Source of the DNA: an uncultured Pelagibacteraceae bacterium
GTDB lineage: Bacteria > Pseudomonadota > Alphaproteobacteria > Pelagibacterales > Pelagibacteraceae
Direction: 5' to 3'
Assembly: GCA_902614125.1 (NCBI GenBank)
Contig: CACMJW010000005.1
Span: 1-64,000 of the forward strand
DNA: 64,000 bases
This document shows, piece by piece, positions 1-9,382 of this stretch. Within the stretch, counting starts at the first letter, position 1; the number at the start of each line of letters is the position of its first letter. Position numbers and translations under genes: made by a program. The notes under the pieces are model-generated. The model had not been told where the DNA came from, searched no databases, and saw nothing but the letters and a program-made list of their open reading frames with translations.

Positions 1-152
1 AAAGTAAAATCATGAAAACAAATGAATTCATTATCTTTTGTTGCATGAATATCTGTTTCAATGCCATAACCCTTTTTAAAAGATTGCTCAAAAGATTTAA
101 GAAGATTTTCGTGATATTTTTTACTGACTATTCCTCTATGAATTAAATGCAT
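1..152 (-). CDS. Glycerophosphodiester phosphodiesterase family protein (N-terminal fragment, runs off window)
   Basis: Reverse-strand translation from ATG at 152: MHLIHRGIVSKKYHENLLKSFEQSFKKGYGIETDIHATKDNEFICFHDFT; HRG, GxExDxHxTxD and HD motifs typical of GDPD. Not in ORF track (truncated). Confidence 0.75.
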   Translation of the reverse strand, partial: MHLIHRGIVSKKYHENLLKSFEQSFKKGYGIETDIHATKDNEFICFHDFT

Positions 153-170
153 AAATTGAACATAAAGAAT

Positions 171-1112
171 TTATATTTCATGACCTCTTTTCTCAGGCTC
201 ATTATCTACCAATTCTTCTGGAAATCCCTCCGCTCTAAAGTTTATTTGATTTATATCTTCCATTCTCTTCACAATCATAGATGACCAAGCTCTAGAACCA
301 TATTTTTTTTGCCCATCTTTAAATATATCAACTATCTTTGGAGAAATTTCTAAAGGAGCATTTAGTTTTTTTGCTAACTCATCAAATAAACCTGTATCCT
401 TTAAAACAAGATCCATTGTAAAATTTATATTATAGGAGCCGTTTAAAATTACCTGGCTTTCAGTTTCATGAACAAAAGAATTGCCAGATGAAACTGCTAT
501 ACCTTTATATGCTTTTGTTAAATCTAAATTTGATTTTTTAGCAACAGTCCACGCCTCACCTAACGCAACCAAATGGACAGATGCCAAATAATTTGTAATT
601 ACTTTTAAAACAGATGCACTGCCTAGTTCGCCGGTATGTAAAATTTTTCTACCCATTACAGTTAAGGCAGGTAATATTTTATTAAAAGCTTCTCTTTCTC
701 CCCCAACAAATATTGCAATATTTCCAGTTGCTGCTCTATGACATCCACCACTCACAGGACCATCTAAAGGAATAGCCTTTTTCTCAATTACTTTTTGTCC
801 TAATCTTTTTACTTCAGCCTCATCAGTGGTGCTCATTTCTAGCCAAATTTTATTTTCATATAATCCATTTAAAATCCCATCACTTCCTTCCATAACTTCT
901 GAGCATATTTCTGGTGATGGCAAACAAGTTATAATTAAATCAACTTTTTCTGCTAGTTCTTTAGCGGTATTTGCAATTTTAGCTCCTTGTTCAACAAAAG
1001 GTTTCGTTAAATTTTCATCCAAATCTCTAACTGTTAAATCAAATTTATTTCTTAACAAACTTCCAGCAAGTTTCCCCCCAACATTTCCTAAACCTATAAA
1101 ACCTACCTTCAT
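171..1112 (-). CDS. NAD(P)-dependent 3-hydroxyisobutyrate dehydrogenase-family oxidoreductase
   Basis: N-terminal GFIGLGNVGGKLAGSLL Rossmann motif, DGPVSGG and TNYLASVHLVALGEA-type segments of the beta-hydroxyacid dehydrogenase family. Confidence 0.85.
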   Translation of the reverse strand: MKVGFIGLGNVGGKLAGSLLRNKFDLTVRDLDENLTKPFVEQGAKIANTAKELAEKVDLIITCLPSPEICSEVMEGSDGILNGLYENKIWLEMSTTDEAEVKRLGQKVIEKKAIPLDGPVSGGCHRAATGNIAIFVGGEREAFNKILPALTVMGRKILHTGELGSASVLKVITNYLASVHLVALGEAWTVAKKSNLDLTKAYKGIAVSSGNSFVHETESQVILNGSYNINFTMDLVLKDTGLFDELAKKLNAPLEISPKIVDIFKDGQKKYGSRAWSSMIVKRMEDINQINFRAEGFPEELVDNEPEKRGHEI

Positions 1113-1114
1113 AA

Positions 1115-1975
1115 TTAAACCTCACCTTTCTTTTTATATAAAATCATTATTACTCCAAAAATTATTACAGTTCCGCCTATAAATAGTTCTGTTGTTGGCT
1201 TTTCACCAAGCAGAAAAATTGCTGCAAGCAAACCAGTTGGTGGAATACCCATAGTTACAATTGGAAGAACTTTGTACAACGGATTATTTTTTAATACGTA
1301 ATAGAAGCAACCATAAGTTACTGGTTGCATGATAAAACCAATATAAAATGCAATTATCCAATGATTAAATTTAGCTGTTGTTAAATGATCGATTGTTTTC
1401 CCTTCAATTATTGTTGATAAAAAAATTAAAGTCGGGCCAGAAAATAATGCAAGCCAGGCAACTAATGCTAATGGATTAATTTCTTTACTTAACGGTTTGA
1501 CAATAACTTGACCCAATGCCCATATTGCTGAACCTAAAATTGTTAATCCTATACCAAAATATTTTCCATCTAGATTTGGAGATCCTGTTAAAATGTAAAC
1601 CCCAATAAACGCAATTCCAATTCCAACTATTGCTCTAACAGTTGGTTTTTCTTTGAGCATAAAATAAGCAAAAATAACACCAAATGGGACTTCTGTTTGA
1701 ACCAACAGCACAGCAGCAGATGCATCAATAAAATTAAGACCAGTATAAGTGATACTGTATTGCAAAGTATTAGCGATAAAAGAAGCTATAAATATTTTTT
1801 TTAAATATCCTTTTGGTATTGGAAACCACCAAATTAAAATCGAAGCTGCAAATATAAATCTTATTCCCATTAATAATATTGGGGGAAAAGATTCAAATGC
1901 TGGTTTAGCAATTACAAAACCAAAGCCTAAAAAAATTGGTACTAGAGATGCAACTAGAGTATCTTTTAAATTCAT
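1115..1975 (-). CDS. EamA/DMT-family transporter
   Basis: About ten hydrophobic segments, two internal EamA-like halves (PTVRAIVGIGIAFIGVYIL; PTTELFIGGTVIIFGVIMIL). Confidence 0.85.
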   Translation of the reverse strand: MNLKDTLVASLVPIFLGFGFVIAKPAFESFPPILLMGIRFIFAASILIWWFPIPKGYLKKIFIASFIANTLQYSITYTGLNFIDASAAVLLVQTEVPFGVIFAYFMLKEKPTVRAIVGIGIAFIGVYILTGSPNLDGKYFGIGLTILGSAIWALGQVIVKPLSKEINPLALVAWLALFSGPTLIFLSTIIEGKTIDHLTTAKFNHWIIAFYIGFIMQPVTYGCFYYVLKNNPLYKVLPIVTMGIPPTGLLAAIFLLGEKPTTELFIGGTVIIFGVIMILYKKKGEV

Positions 1976-2033
1976 AGAGTTTTTTAATATTAATGATAAT
2001 TAAAGAACTTATGGTATATTCACCTTTTAAAAT

Positions 2034-2780
2034 ATGAATTCAACAAAAATAGAACCAAAGTACATTACCAAATCAAACCCAAGAGTTGGTCTAATTGCAC
2101 TCGCAAGTGATTTTATGATTGAGAGAGATTTCATAAATGTAATTAAAGATCGAGAAATTGATTTCTTTGTTAATCGTATTGAATGTTACAATCCACTTAC
2201 AAAAGAAAATCTAATTAAAATGTCTAATAAAGTAACCGAGGTTACAAAGGATATTTTACCTGAACAAGATATCGATTGTGTAGTTTATGGGTGCACTTCT
2301 GGCACTATTGCAGCAGGGTACAATTCTATAAAGCAAAAGGTAAAGGCTGCAAAACCAATGGCTGAGGTTACAACACCTAGCACTGCAGCTATTAAAGCAT
2401 TAAAAAAATTAAATATTAAAAAACTTTGTATTTTTACACCTTATAGCAAAAAACTTAACAATGAAGTTGTGGAATATTTTAAATCTGAAGGATTTGAAAT
2501 TACTTCAAACTCTTATTTTGATATTGAAGCAGATTATGACATAGGCAAAGTTGATCAAAATTATCTCTATGATGTTTTATCTAAATTAGATCTTAATGGA
2601 GCAGATGCATTATTTGTGTCTTGCACCGCTTTACCTGTTTTACCAATAATTGATAAATTAGAAAAAAATTTACAAACTACTGTGTTATCAAGCAACCAGG
2701 CTTTGATTTGGGACACCTTAGTTCAAATCAAAAAAAATAATTCAGTAGAGGGGTTTGGAAAATTATTTCAAACTAATTAG
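2034..2780 (+). CDS. Asp/Glu racemase / arylmalonate decarboxylase superfamily protein (EutA-like)
   Basis: Conserved VYGCTSGT and FVSCTALP cysteine motifs of the Asp/Glu racemase superfamily; directly upstream of a EutD-like gene. Confidence 0.75.
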   Translation: MNSTKIEPKYITKSNPRVGLIALASDFMIERDFINVIKDREIDFFVNRIECYNPLTKENLIKMSNKVTEVTKDILPEQDIDCVVYGCTSGTIAAGYNSIKQKVKAAKPMAEVTTPSTAAIKALKKLNIKKLCIFTPYSKKLNNEVVEYFKSEGFEITSNSYFDIEADYDIGKVDQNYLYDVLSKLDLNGADALFVSCTALPVLPIIDKLEKNLQTTVLSSNQALIWDTLVQIKKNNSVEGFGKLFQTN

Positions 2781-3950
2781 ATGCTCTTTTCAAAAGAAGA
2801 ATACAAACAAAGATTAGATAAAGTTAAAAAGACGATGCAAGAAAAAGGTATCGATCTTTTAATTTCTCATGACACTAATAATATGAATTATTTAACAGGT
2901 TATGATGCTTGGTCTTTTTACTATGCTCAATGTGCAATCGTACATATAGATGAAGAAGAACCTCTGTGTTTTGTTAGAGCCCAGGATGCTGGAGGAGCTT
3001 ACATAAAAACATATTTAAAAAATGAAAGTGTATTAGTGTATGATGAAAATTATATTCATAAATGGCCAAAACATCCATACGATTATTTAGTAGAAATAAT
3101 TAAAGAGAAAAATTGGGATAAACTTTCAATTGGAGTTGAAATGGATGCCCATTATTTCACAGCGTTCTGTTATGAAAAATTAAAACAAGGATTACCCAAC
3201 GCTAAAATTAAAGACAGCGATAGATTAGTAAATTGGGCAAGGTTAGTAAAATCTGATACTGAAATTAATTTTATGAAATCGGCTGCTAAAATTTCAGAAC
3301 TCGGCATGAAAACAGCAATGGAAGTTATAAAACCAGGAGTAAGGCAATGTGATGCTGTTGGTGAAATACAAAAAACTTTATTTTACGGAACAGAGGAGTT
3401 TGGCGGTGAATATTCAAGTATTGCAACTTTACTTCCAACTGGAAAAGGAACCTCAGCTTCACATTTGACTGCAACTCAAGATAAATTTGTAGAAGGAGAA
3501 GCAACAATCGTTGAATTATCTGGTGTTTATAAAAGATACCATGCTCCAATGGCCAGAACCGTGTTACTTGGAAAACCTAATCAATTAAAAATTGATACAA
3601 TGAATAAAACAATAGAGGCGTTGAATGCAGGTATTAGTGTTATCAAACCAGGAAACACTGCAGATGATGTTGCACAAGAATTTTGGAAAGTATTAGATAA
3701 ATATGGAATAGAGAAAAAATCTAGGACTGGTTACTCAATTGGAATTGGTTATCCACCTGATTGGGGAGAACATACTTTAAATATATACAAAGGTGATATG
3801 ACAGTTCTTGAACCTAATGTTTGTTTTCACATGATTGCTGTAATGCAGTTTGGAGATTGGGGAGTTGAAGCATCGGAGTCTATAAGAGTTACGGAGAATG
3901 GTTATGAATTATTCTGCAATTTTCCAAAAGAACTACATATAAAGAGTTAA
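2781..3950 (+). CDS. M24-family (Xaa-Pro peptidase fold) hydrolase, EutD/DoeA ectoine hydrolase-like
   Basis: NNMNYLTGYDAWSFYYAQC start and RTGYSIGIGYPPDWGEHTLNI segment resemble EutD/DoeA proteins as I recall them; M24 fold. Confidence 0.75.
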   Translation: MLFSKEEYKQRLDKVKKTMQEKGIDLLISHDTNNMNYLTGYDAWSFYYAQCAIVHIDEEEPLCFVRAQDAGGAYIKTYLKNESVLVYDENYIHKWPKHPYDYLVEIIKEKNWDKLSIGVEMDAHYFTAFCYEKLKQGLPNAKIKDSDRLVNWARLVKSDTEINFMKSAAKISELGMKTAMEVIKPGVRQCDAVGEIQKTLFYGTEEFGGEYSSIATLLPTGKGTSASHLTATQDKFVEGEATIVELSGVYKRYHAPMARTVLLGKPNQLKIDTMNKTIEALNAGISVIKPGNTADDVAQEFWKVLDKYGIEKKSRTGYSIGIGYPPDWGEHTLNIYKGDMTVLEPNVCFHMIAVMQFGDWGVEASESIRVTENGYELFCNFPKELHIKS

Positions 3951-3994
3951 TTAGCTATTGAAAATCATACCTACAAGTGTTTTAAATCCTGCTC

Positions 3995-5080
3995 ATGTCT
4001 AAAAACCAAGAATTCGTTAAGTTCGATAAAGTAGATAAAAGTTACGATGGTAAAGTTTTAGTTGTTAAAGATCTTAATTTAGATATTGCTGAAGGAGAAT
4101 TTATTACGATGCTTGGACCTTCTGGTTCAGGTAAAACTACATGTCTGATGATGTTAGCAGGATTTGAAACTCCAACTAACGGTGAAATTTATTTAGACGC
4201 TAATCCAATTTCTAATATTCCTCCACATAAAAGAGGTATAGGAATGGTATTTCAAAATTATGCATTGTTTCCGCATATGACGGTTTATGAAAATTTAGCA
4301 TTCCCACTAAAGGTTAGAAAAATTTCTAAAGACGATATAGATAAAAAAGTTGATAAAGCTTTATCAATGGTTTCGCTATCTGGATTTGAAAATAGAATGC
4401 CTGCACAGCTTTCAGGAGGTCAGCAACAAAGAGTTGCTGTTGCAAGAGCATTAGTTTTTGATCCAGCTGTTGTTTTAATGGATGAACCATTAGGTGCGTT
4501 AGATAAAAATTTAAGAGAAAGTATGCAATATGAAATTAAGCATATTCACGAAAGTATAGGTGTAACAGTTGTATATGTTACACATGATCAAAGTGAAGCT
4601 TTAACAATGTCAAATCGAATTGCAGTTTTTAATGACGGAAAAGTTCAGCAATTATCATCACCAGATAAATTATATGAAGAACCAGTAAATTCGTTTGTTG
4701 CAGAATTTATAGGAGAAAACAATACATTTGGTGGAGAAGTCGTCGATCTATCAAATGGTTCATGTAAAGTAAAATTAAGCCATGGAGAAATACTTGCAAA
4801 TCCAATTTCAGTAAAATCAAAAGGAGATAGAACCACAGTTTCAATAAGACCAGAGAGAGCTTTAATAAATCCTGAAAATAAAATGGATAATAATCATGCT
4901 GGAACAATTGAAGAAGTAATTTATCATGGAGACCACACAAGAGTAAGGTTAAATTTATTAGGCAATTCTGAATTTATTTTAAAAGTTCCAAACAGTTCAA
5001 AAAATTTAGATATTAAACTTGGCAATAAAATTAATATTGGCTGGAATAGCCAAGACGCTAGAGCATTAGATCCAAAATAA
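3995..5080 (+). CDS. potA: Pot-type ABC transporter ATP-binding protein
   Basis: Walker A GPSGSGKTT, signature LSGGQQQRVAVARAL, Walker B VVLMDEPLGALD, C-terminal TOBE-like region. Confidence 0.85.
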   Translation: MSKNQEFVKFDKVDKSYDGKVLVVKDLNLDIAEGEFITMLGPSGSGKTTCLMMLAGFETPTNGEIYLDANPISNIPPHKRGIGMVFQNYALFPHMTVYENLAFPLKVRKISKDDIDKKVDKALSMVSLSGFENRMPAQLSGGQQQRVAVARALVFDPAVVLMDEPLGALDKNLRESMQYEIKHIHESIGVTVVYVTHDQSEALTMSNRIAVFNDGKVQQLSSPDKLYEEPVNSFVAEFIGENNTFGGEVVDLSNGSCKVKLSHGEILANPISVKSKGDRTTVSIRPERALINPENKMDNNHAGTIEEVIYHGDHTRVRLNLLGNSEFILKVPNSSKNLDIKLGNKINIGWNSQDARALDPK

Positions 5081-5188
5081 CTTTCACTTTATATATATTG
5101 TAAAAATGAGCTGTTGACTTCATCAGCCCTATTTGTTGTACTTTTGGTTATATAAATTAATTTATATTAACGTTTAAACGGAGGAAAA

Positions 5189-6307
5189 ATGAAAAAACTT
5201 AGTAAATTATTACTTGCACTTTCTTTTGTTCTTTCAGTAACTACATCATCATACGCAGTAACAGTTGCGTCTTGGGGTGGAGCTTATACTGAGTCTCAAA
5301 AGTTAGGGTATGGTGATCCTACTGCTAAAAAATTGGGTATTGATATCAACTGGGTAGACTACTCAGGTGGATTATCAGAAATTAAAGCTCAAAAAGAAGC
5401 AGGAGCAATTACTTGGGATATTATAGACTTATTTGCATTCGATACTATTAACGGATGTGACGAAGGTTTATTTGTTGAATTTGATTTTGACAAAGACTTC
5501 CCAGCTGCTCCAGATGGAACACCTGCAAGTGAAGATTTCTTCACAGGCATGCCTAGTAAATGTGCTGTAGGAAATATTTTATATTCATGGAACTATGCTT
5601 ATAACACAGAAAATGTTAAAGGTACTCCAAAGACTATTAAAGATTTCTTTAACACTAAAAAATTCCCAGGCAAAAGAGCTATCTACAAAAGCGCTTTAAC
5701 AAACTTAGAGATCGCTTTAGCTGCAGATGGTGTAAAAATGGGTAAAGGTGGAGAACTAATATACAAAAGACTTGAGCAAGATGGTGGAGTTGAAAGAGCA
5801 ATGAATAAGATCAAAAAACTTTGCACAGATCCAAATGGAGGATGTGTATTTTGGTCTGCAGGTGCTCAACCACCAGAATTGTTAGTTTCAGGTGAAGTTG
5901 TAATGGCAACTGGCTGGAATGGAAGATTCTTTAATGCAGAGATAGGTGAAGGTGCACCGATTAAACAAGTATGGGATGGTCAAGGTCTTGACTATGAGTA
6001 TTTCGCACTTGTTAAAGGTGGTCCAGATGAAGCGAATGCTAAGAAAGCTTTAGCAATGATGACTAACACTGAAATGTTAGCTGGAAGTGCTAAGTATATT
6101 GCATATGCACCTTGGAGAAAATCTTCTCTAGATATCATTAAAGCAGGTGAGCCTTGGTACAAAGATGGTAAAACAGAAATGATGCCTCAAATGCCTACAG
6201 CTCCTGCTAATACTAAAAACTACTTCCTAGTTGACCCATTCTATTGGGCTGATAACGGCACTGAGATTGGTGAAAAATGGGAAGCAATGAAAGCAACTTT
6301 AAATTAA
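5189..6307 (+). CDS. potD: Pot-type ABC transporter periplasmic substrate-binding protein
   Basis: Signal peptide MKKLSKLLLALSFVLSVTTSSYA; VASWGGAYTESQ start typical of PotD/SBP_bac_8; lies between the ATPase and two permeases. Confidence 0.85.
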   Translation: MKKLSKLLLALSFVLSVTTSSYAVTVASWGGAYTESQKLGYGDPTAKKLGIDINWVDYSGGLSEIKAQKEAGAITWDIIDLFAFDTINGCDEGLFVEFDFDKDFPAAPDGTPASEDFFTGMPSKCAVGNILYSWNYAYNTENVKGTPKTIKDFFNTKKFPGKRAIYKSALTNLEIALAADGVKMGKGGELIYKRLEQDGGVERAMNKIKKLCTDPNGGCVFWSAGAQPPELLVSGEVVMATGWNGRFFNAEIGEGAPIKQVWDGQGLDYEYFALVKGGPDEANAKKALAMMTNTEMLAGSAKYIAYAPWRKSSLDIIKAGEPWYKDGKTEMMPQMPTAPANTKNYFLVDPFYWADNGTEIGEKWEAMKATLN

Positions 6308-6341
6308 AAATTTAATTTAAAGAAAAATAAGATATATATTT

Positions 6342-6370
6342 AAGGGCGGTTTAATAGCCGCCCTTTTTTT
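6342..6370 (+). terminator. Rho-independent terminator/attenuator after the binding-protein gene
   Basis: AAGGGCGG ttaatag-type loop CCGCCCTT followed by a T tract; abuts the ATG of the next gene at 6371. Confidence 0.8.
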
Positions 6371-7633
6371 ATGAGCAGCGAAACACAACAGATTTTAACG
6401 ACTGATGGTATTCCTCTTTCAGTAAGTTTGAAAAAAGCTGAAAGAAAAAATAAAATAAAAGCTTTTTTACTAGTCGTACCATTATTACTATTTTTAATTA
6501 TTACTTACATCCTTCCCATTGGCGATATGTTTATGAGAAGCATAGACGATAAGATGGTAACAAACATGTTACCTAAAACATTTACTGCTATGGAAAAATG
6601 GGATGGTAAAGAAATGCCCCCAGAGGAGGTTTTCGCAGGATTTTATTCAGACTTTAAAATCTTAGTTCAGAATAAAGAACACGGAAAGTTAGCCCAAAGA
6701 TTAAATAAAGAAAAAAATGGATTTAATTCGATTATTAAAAAACTATTTAGACAAGTTCAAAGAAACAAAATTGACGAGGGGCAAAGTATTAAAGAACAAA
6801 TAATGAAAGTTCACAAAAGATGGAGAGATGTTGAATATTGGCAGGCGATAAAAAGAACAGCACCACCTTACACAACTGCAAAATATCTGAAAGGAATGGA
6901 TATGTATTATGGTCCTGATGGAAATATCATGCAGGTTGAGGAGGACAGAAGAATACATAGAATTTTATGGTTAAGGACTTTAGAAATTGCTTTCTTTGTT
7001 ACTTTATTCAGTTTTTTAATGGGCTATCCAATTGCACATTTGCTTGCAACATTGCCCATGAAGTACAGCAACCTTTTAATGATTTGTGTATTGTTGCCGT
7101 TCTGGACTTCATTACTAGTAAGAACTGCAAGTTGGATGATTTTATTGCAACAGCAGGGGATAGTTAATGATTTCTTTGTAATGATAGGACTTGTTGCAGA
7201 CGATAACAGGCCGGAGATGATGTATAATAAAGTAGGCACCTACGTTGCAATGACCCAGATTTTATTGCCATTTATGGTACTTCCTCTTTATAGCGTTATG
7301 AAAACAATTTCACCAAGCTTAATGAGAGCTGGTAAATCTTTAGGTGGAACTCCGTTCGTTGCTTTTTGGAAAATATACTTTCCATTAACTATTCCAGGAA
7401 TTGGAGCAGGTTGCTTGTTAGTATTTATTCTTGCAATTGGGTATTACATAACTCCCGCATTAGTTGGAGGAGCCTCTGGAACATTGATTAGTAACCAAAT
7501 TGCTTATCACATGAAGACAACATTAGATTGGAGTTTTGCATCTGCAATGGGACTAATGTTGCTAACAGGAGTTTTAGTTGTTTACTGGATTTATAATAAA
7601 TTAGTTGGAGTTGATAATATTAAATTAGGATAA
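6371..7633 (+). CDS. potB: Pot-type ABC transporter permease with long N-terminal extracytoplasmic insertion
   Basis: C-terminal half has BPD_transp_1 features (ISPSLMRAGKSLGGTPFVAFWKIYFPLTIPGI); about 140 charged residues between TM1 and the core. Confidence 0.8.
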   Translation: MSSETQQILTTDGIPLSVSLKKAERKNKIKAFLLVVPLLLFLIITYILPIGDMFMRSIDDKMVTNMLPKTFTAMEKWDGKEMPPEEVFAGFYSDFKILVQNKEHGKLAQRLNKEKNGFNSIIKKLFRQVQRNKIDEGQSIKEQIMKVHKRWRDVEYWQAIKRTAPPYTTAKYLKGMDMYYGPDGNIMQVEEDRRIHRILWLRTLEIAFFVTLFSFLMGYPIAHLLATLPMKYSNLLMICVLLPFWTSLLVRTASWMILLQQQGIVNDFFVMIGLVADDNRPEMMYNKVGTYVAMTQILLPFMVLPLYSVMKTISPSLMRAGKSLGGTPFVAFWKIYFPLTIPGIGAGCLLVFILAIGYYITPALVGGASGTLISNQIAYHMKTTLDWSFASAMGLMLLTGVLVVYWIYNKLVGVDNIKLG

Positions 7634-7635
7634 TT

Positions 7636-8490
7636 ATGGCTTTACCAAAGTACACAGAAACACGTTATAGAGTTTGGCATTATTCTTATTTGTTTATTTG
7701 TGCGTGTGTTTTTATATTTTTAATAGCACCATTATTTGTAATTTTTCCATTATCTTTTAATGCAGAAGAATTTTTAGTTTTCTCTGAAGGTATGAAAAAT
7801 TTGGACCCAGATGCATTTTCATTAAGATGGTATAAAGACATGATCTACGGAACTAAAAACCCATGGGGTCTAGCTGCAAAAAATAGTTTCATCATTGCAA
7901 TTTTTGCAACTATAGGATCAATCATATTAGGAACTCTCGCTGCTTTAGGTTTAAGCAGTAGATACATGCCTTATAAAGGAATTATCATGGCAACTTTAAT
8001 TTCACCAATGATCGTTCCACTAATTATTTCTGGTGTTGCAATATTTTTCTTTATGGCAAAAGCTGGATTAGCTGCAACACATACAGGAATAGTGCTCGCA
8101 CATATTATTTTGGGAACACCATTTGTAGTAATAACAGTTACGGCAACTCTTACTGGTTTTGATCATAGTGTTACAAGGGCAGCCTCGAGTCTTGGAAGCA
8201 ATCCTGTAAATACTTTTATGAAAATTACACTTCCATTAATTTTACCAGGTGTAATTTCAGGTGGATTATTTGCATTTGTTACATCATTTGATGAGGTGGT
8301 GGTTGTATTGTTCCTTGCGGGTTTAGAAAATACCACAATTCCAATACAGATGTGGACTGGTCTAAGAGAACAATTAAGTCCAACGATTTTAGCGGTTGCA
8401 ACATGTTTAATTGTATTATCAACTTTAATTCTTGTAAGTGCTGAACTTTTAAGACGACGATCTGAAAGATTAAGAGGAATTAACAGATAA
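7636..8490 (+). CDS. potC: Pot-type ABC transporter permease
   Basis: EAA-like loop VTRAASSLGSNPVNTFMKITLPLILPGVISG; multiple TM helices; adjacent to potB. Confidence 0.85.
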   Translation: MALPKYTETRYRVWHYSYLFICACVFIFLIAPLFVIFPLSFNAEEFLVFSEGMKNLDPDAFSLRWYKDMIYGTKNPWGLAAKNSFIIAIFATIGSIILGTLAALGLSSRYMPYKGIIMATLISPMIVPLIISGVAIFFFMAKAGLAATHTGIVLAHIILGTPFVVITVTATLTGFDHSVTRAASSLGSNPVNTFMKITLPLILPGVISGGLFAFVTSFDEVVVVLFLAGLENTTIPIQMWTGLREQLSPTILAVATCLIVLSTLILVSAELLRRRSERLRGINR

Positions 8491-8496
8491 AATTTT

Positions 8497-8521
8497 AATT
8501 AGTCTTTTCCGACTAATTTTT
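8497..8521. terminator. Short inverted repeat between convergent genes, likely terminator for the plus-strand operon
   Basis: AATTAGTC ttttcc GACTAATT followed by TTT; overlaps the stop end of the opposite-strand ilvE-like gene. Confidence 0.5.
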
Positions 8522-9377
8522 CATAACTTGAAGATAAATCTAAAATTAGATCACAAACTTCAAACTTATAATCTTGAATACTTGCAATAGGAGTTATTTC
8601 AGCTGCTGTACCAGTAATAAAACATCCAGTAAAATTTTGTAATTCATCTGGTGAAATTTTTCTCTCATTAACTTTTATATTTTTAGACTTTGCAATTTCA
8701 ATTACTGTTTTTCTTGTAATACCATCTAAAAACGAGTCTGGTATTGGAGTATTTAATTCATTGTTTTTATCTTTAAAAAAAACATTTGCACTTGTTGCTT
8801 CTGCAATATTTCCTTCATGATCGAGCATCAAAGAGTCTGTAAAACCTTTTTTTTCAGCCTCATGTTTGGACAATGTACAAATCATGTACAAACCTGCAGC
8901 TTTACTGTTCCAAGGAGATGAATTTTGTGGAGGTCTTTGCCATCTAGAAATATTTAACTTTATGCCTTTTTTCTTTAATTCTGGATCAAAATAGGCTGGC
9001 CAATCCCATATTGCTATTGCAACGTTTATCTTTGTTTTTTGTGCAGAAACACCCATCATCTCACTTCCTCTCCAAATAAAAGGTCTAATGTATCCATTTA
9101 CTATACCTTGGTTTTCTACAAGTTCCTTTGTTGCAATATTCATCTCATCTTCTGAATAGGGAACGTTCATGTCCATGATATTTGCTGAGTGAAACAATCT
9201 TTTTGTGTGTTCCTCTAATTTAAATATTTTTTTATTATAAATTCGAATACCTTCAAAAACTAAACTTGCGTAATGCATTCCATGACTAATGACATGCACT
9301 TTGGTATCTTGCCATTCAACAAGTTCACCATTAAACCAAATTTTTCCAGATCGTTTATCAAATGGGATATGTTCCAT
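8499..9377 (-). CDS. ilvE: Branched-chain amino acid aminotransferase-like (class IV PLP)
   Basis: MEHIPFDKRSGKIWFNGELVEW start; GIRIYN, EATSANVFF, ITRKTVIEIA motifs. The ORF track start at 9434 overlaps the thiolase; the internal Met at 9377 removes the overlap. Confidence 0.85.
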   Translation of the reverse strand: MEHIPFDKRSGKIWFNGELVEWQDTKVHVISHGMHYASLVFEGIRIYNKKIFKLEEHTKRLFHSANIMDMNVPYSEDEMNIATKELVENQGIVNGYIRPFIWRGSEMMGVSAQKTKINVAIAIWDWPAYFDPELKKKGIKLNISRWQRPPQNSSPWNSKAAGLYMICTLSKHEAEKKGFTDSLMLDHEGNIAEATSANVFFKDKNNELNTPIPDSFLDGITRKTVIEIAKSKNIKVNERKISPDELQNFTGCFITGTAAEITPIASIQDYKFEVCDLILDLSSSYEKLVGKD

Positions 9378-9382
9378 TAATG

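Noticed and set aside
826-1182. Plus-strand ORF of 118 aa antisense to the 3-hydroxyisobutyrate dehydrogenase-like gene
   Set aside because: Low-complexity translation, no motif, fully opposite a well-supported CDS; typical antisense artefact in AT-rich DNA.
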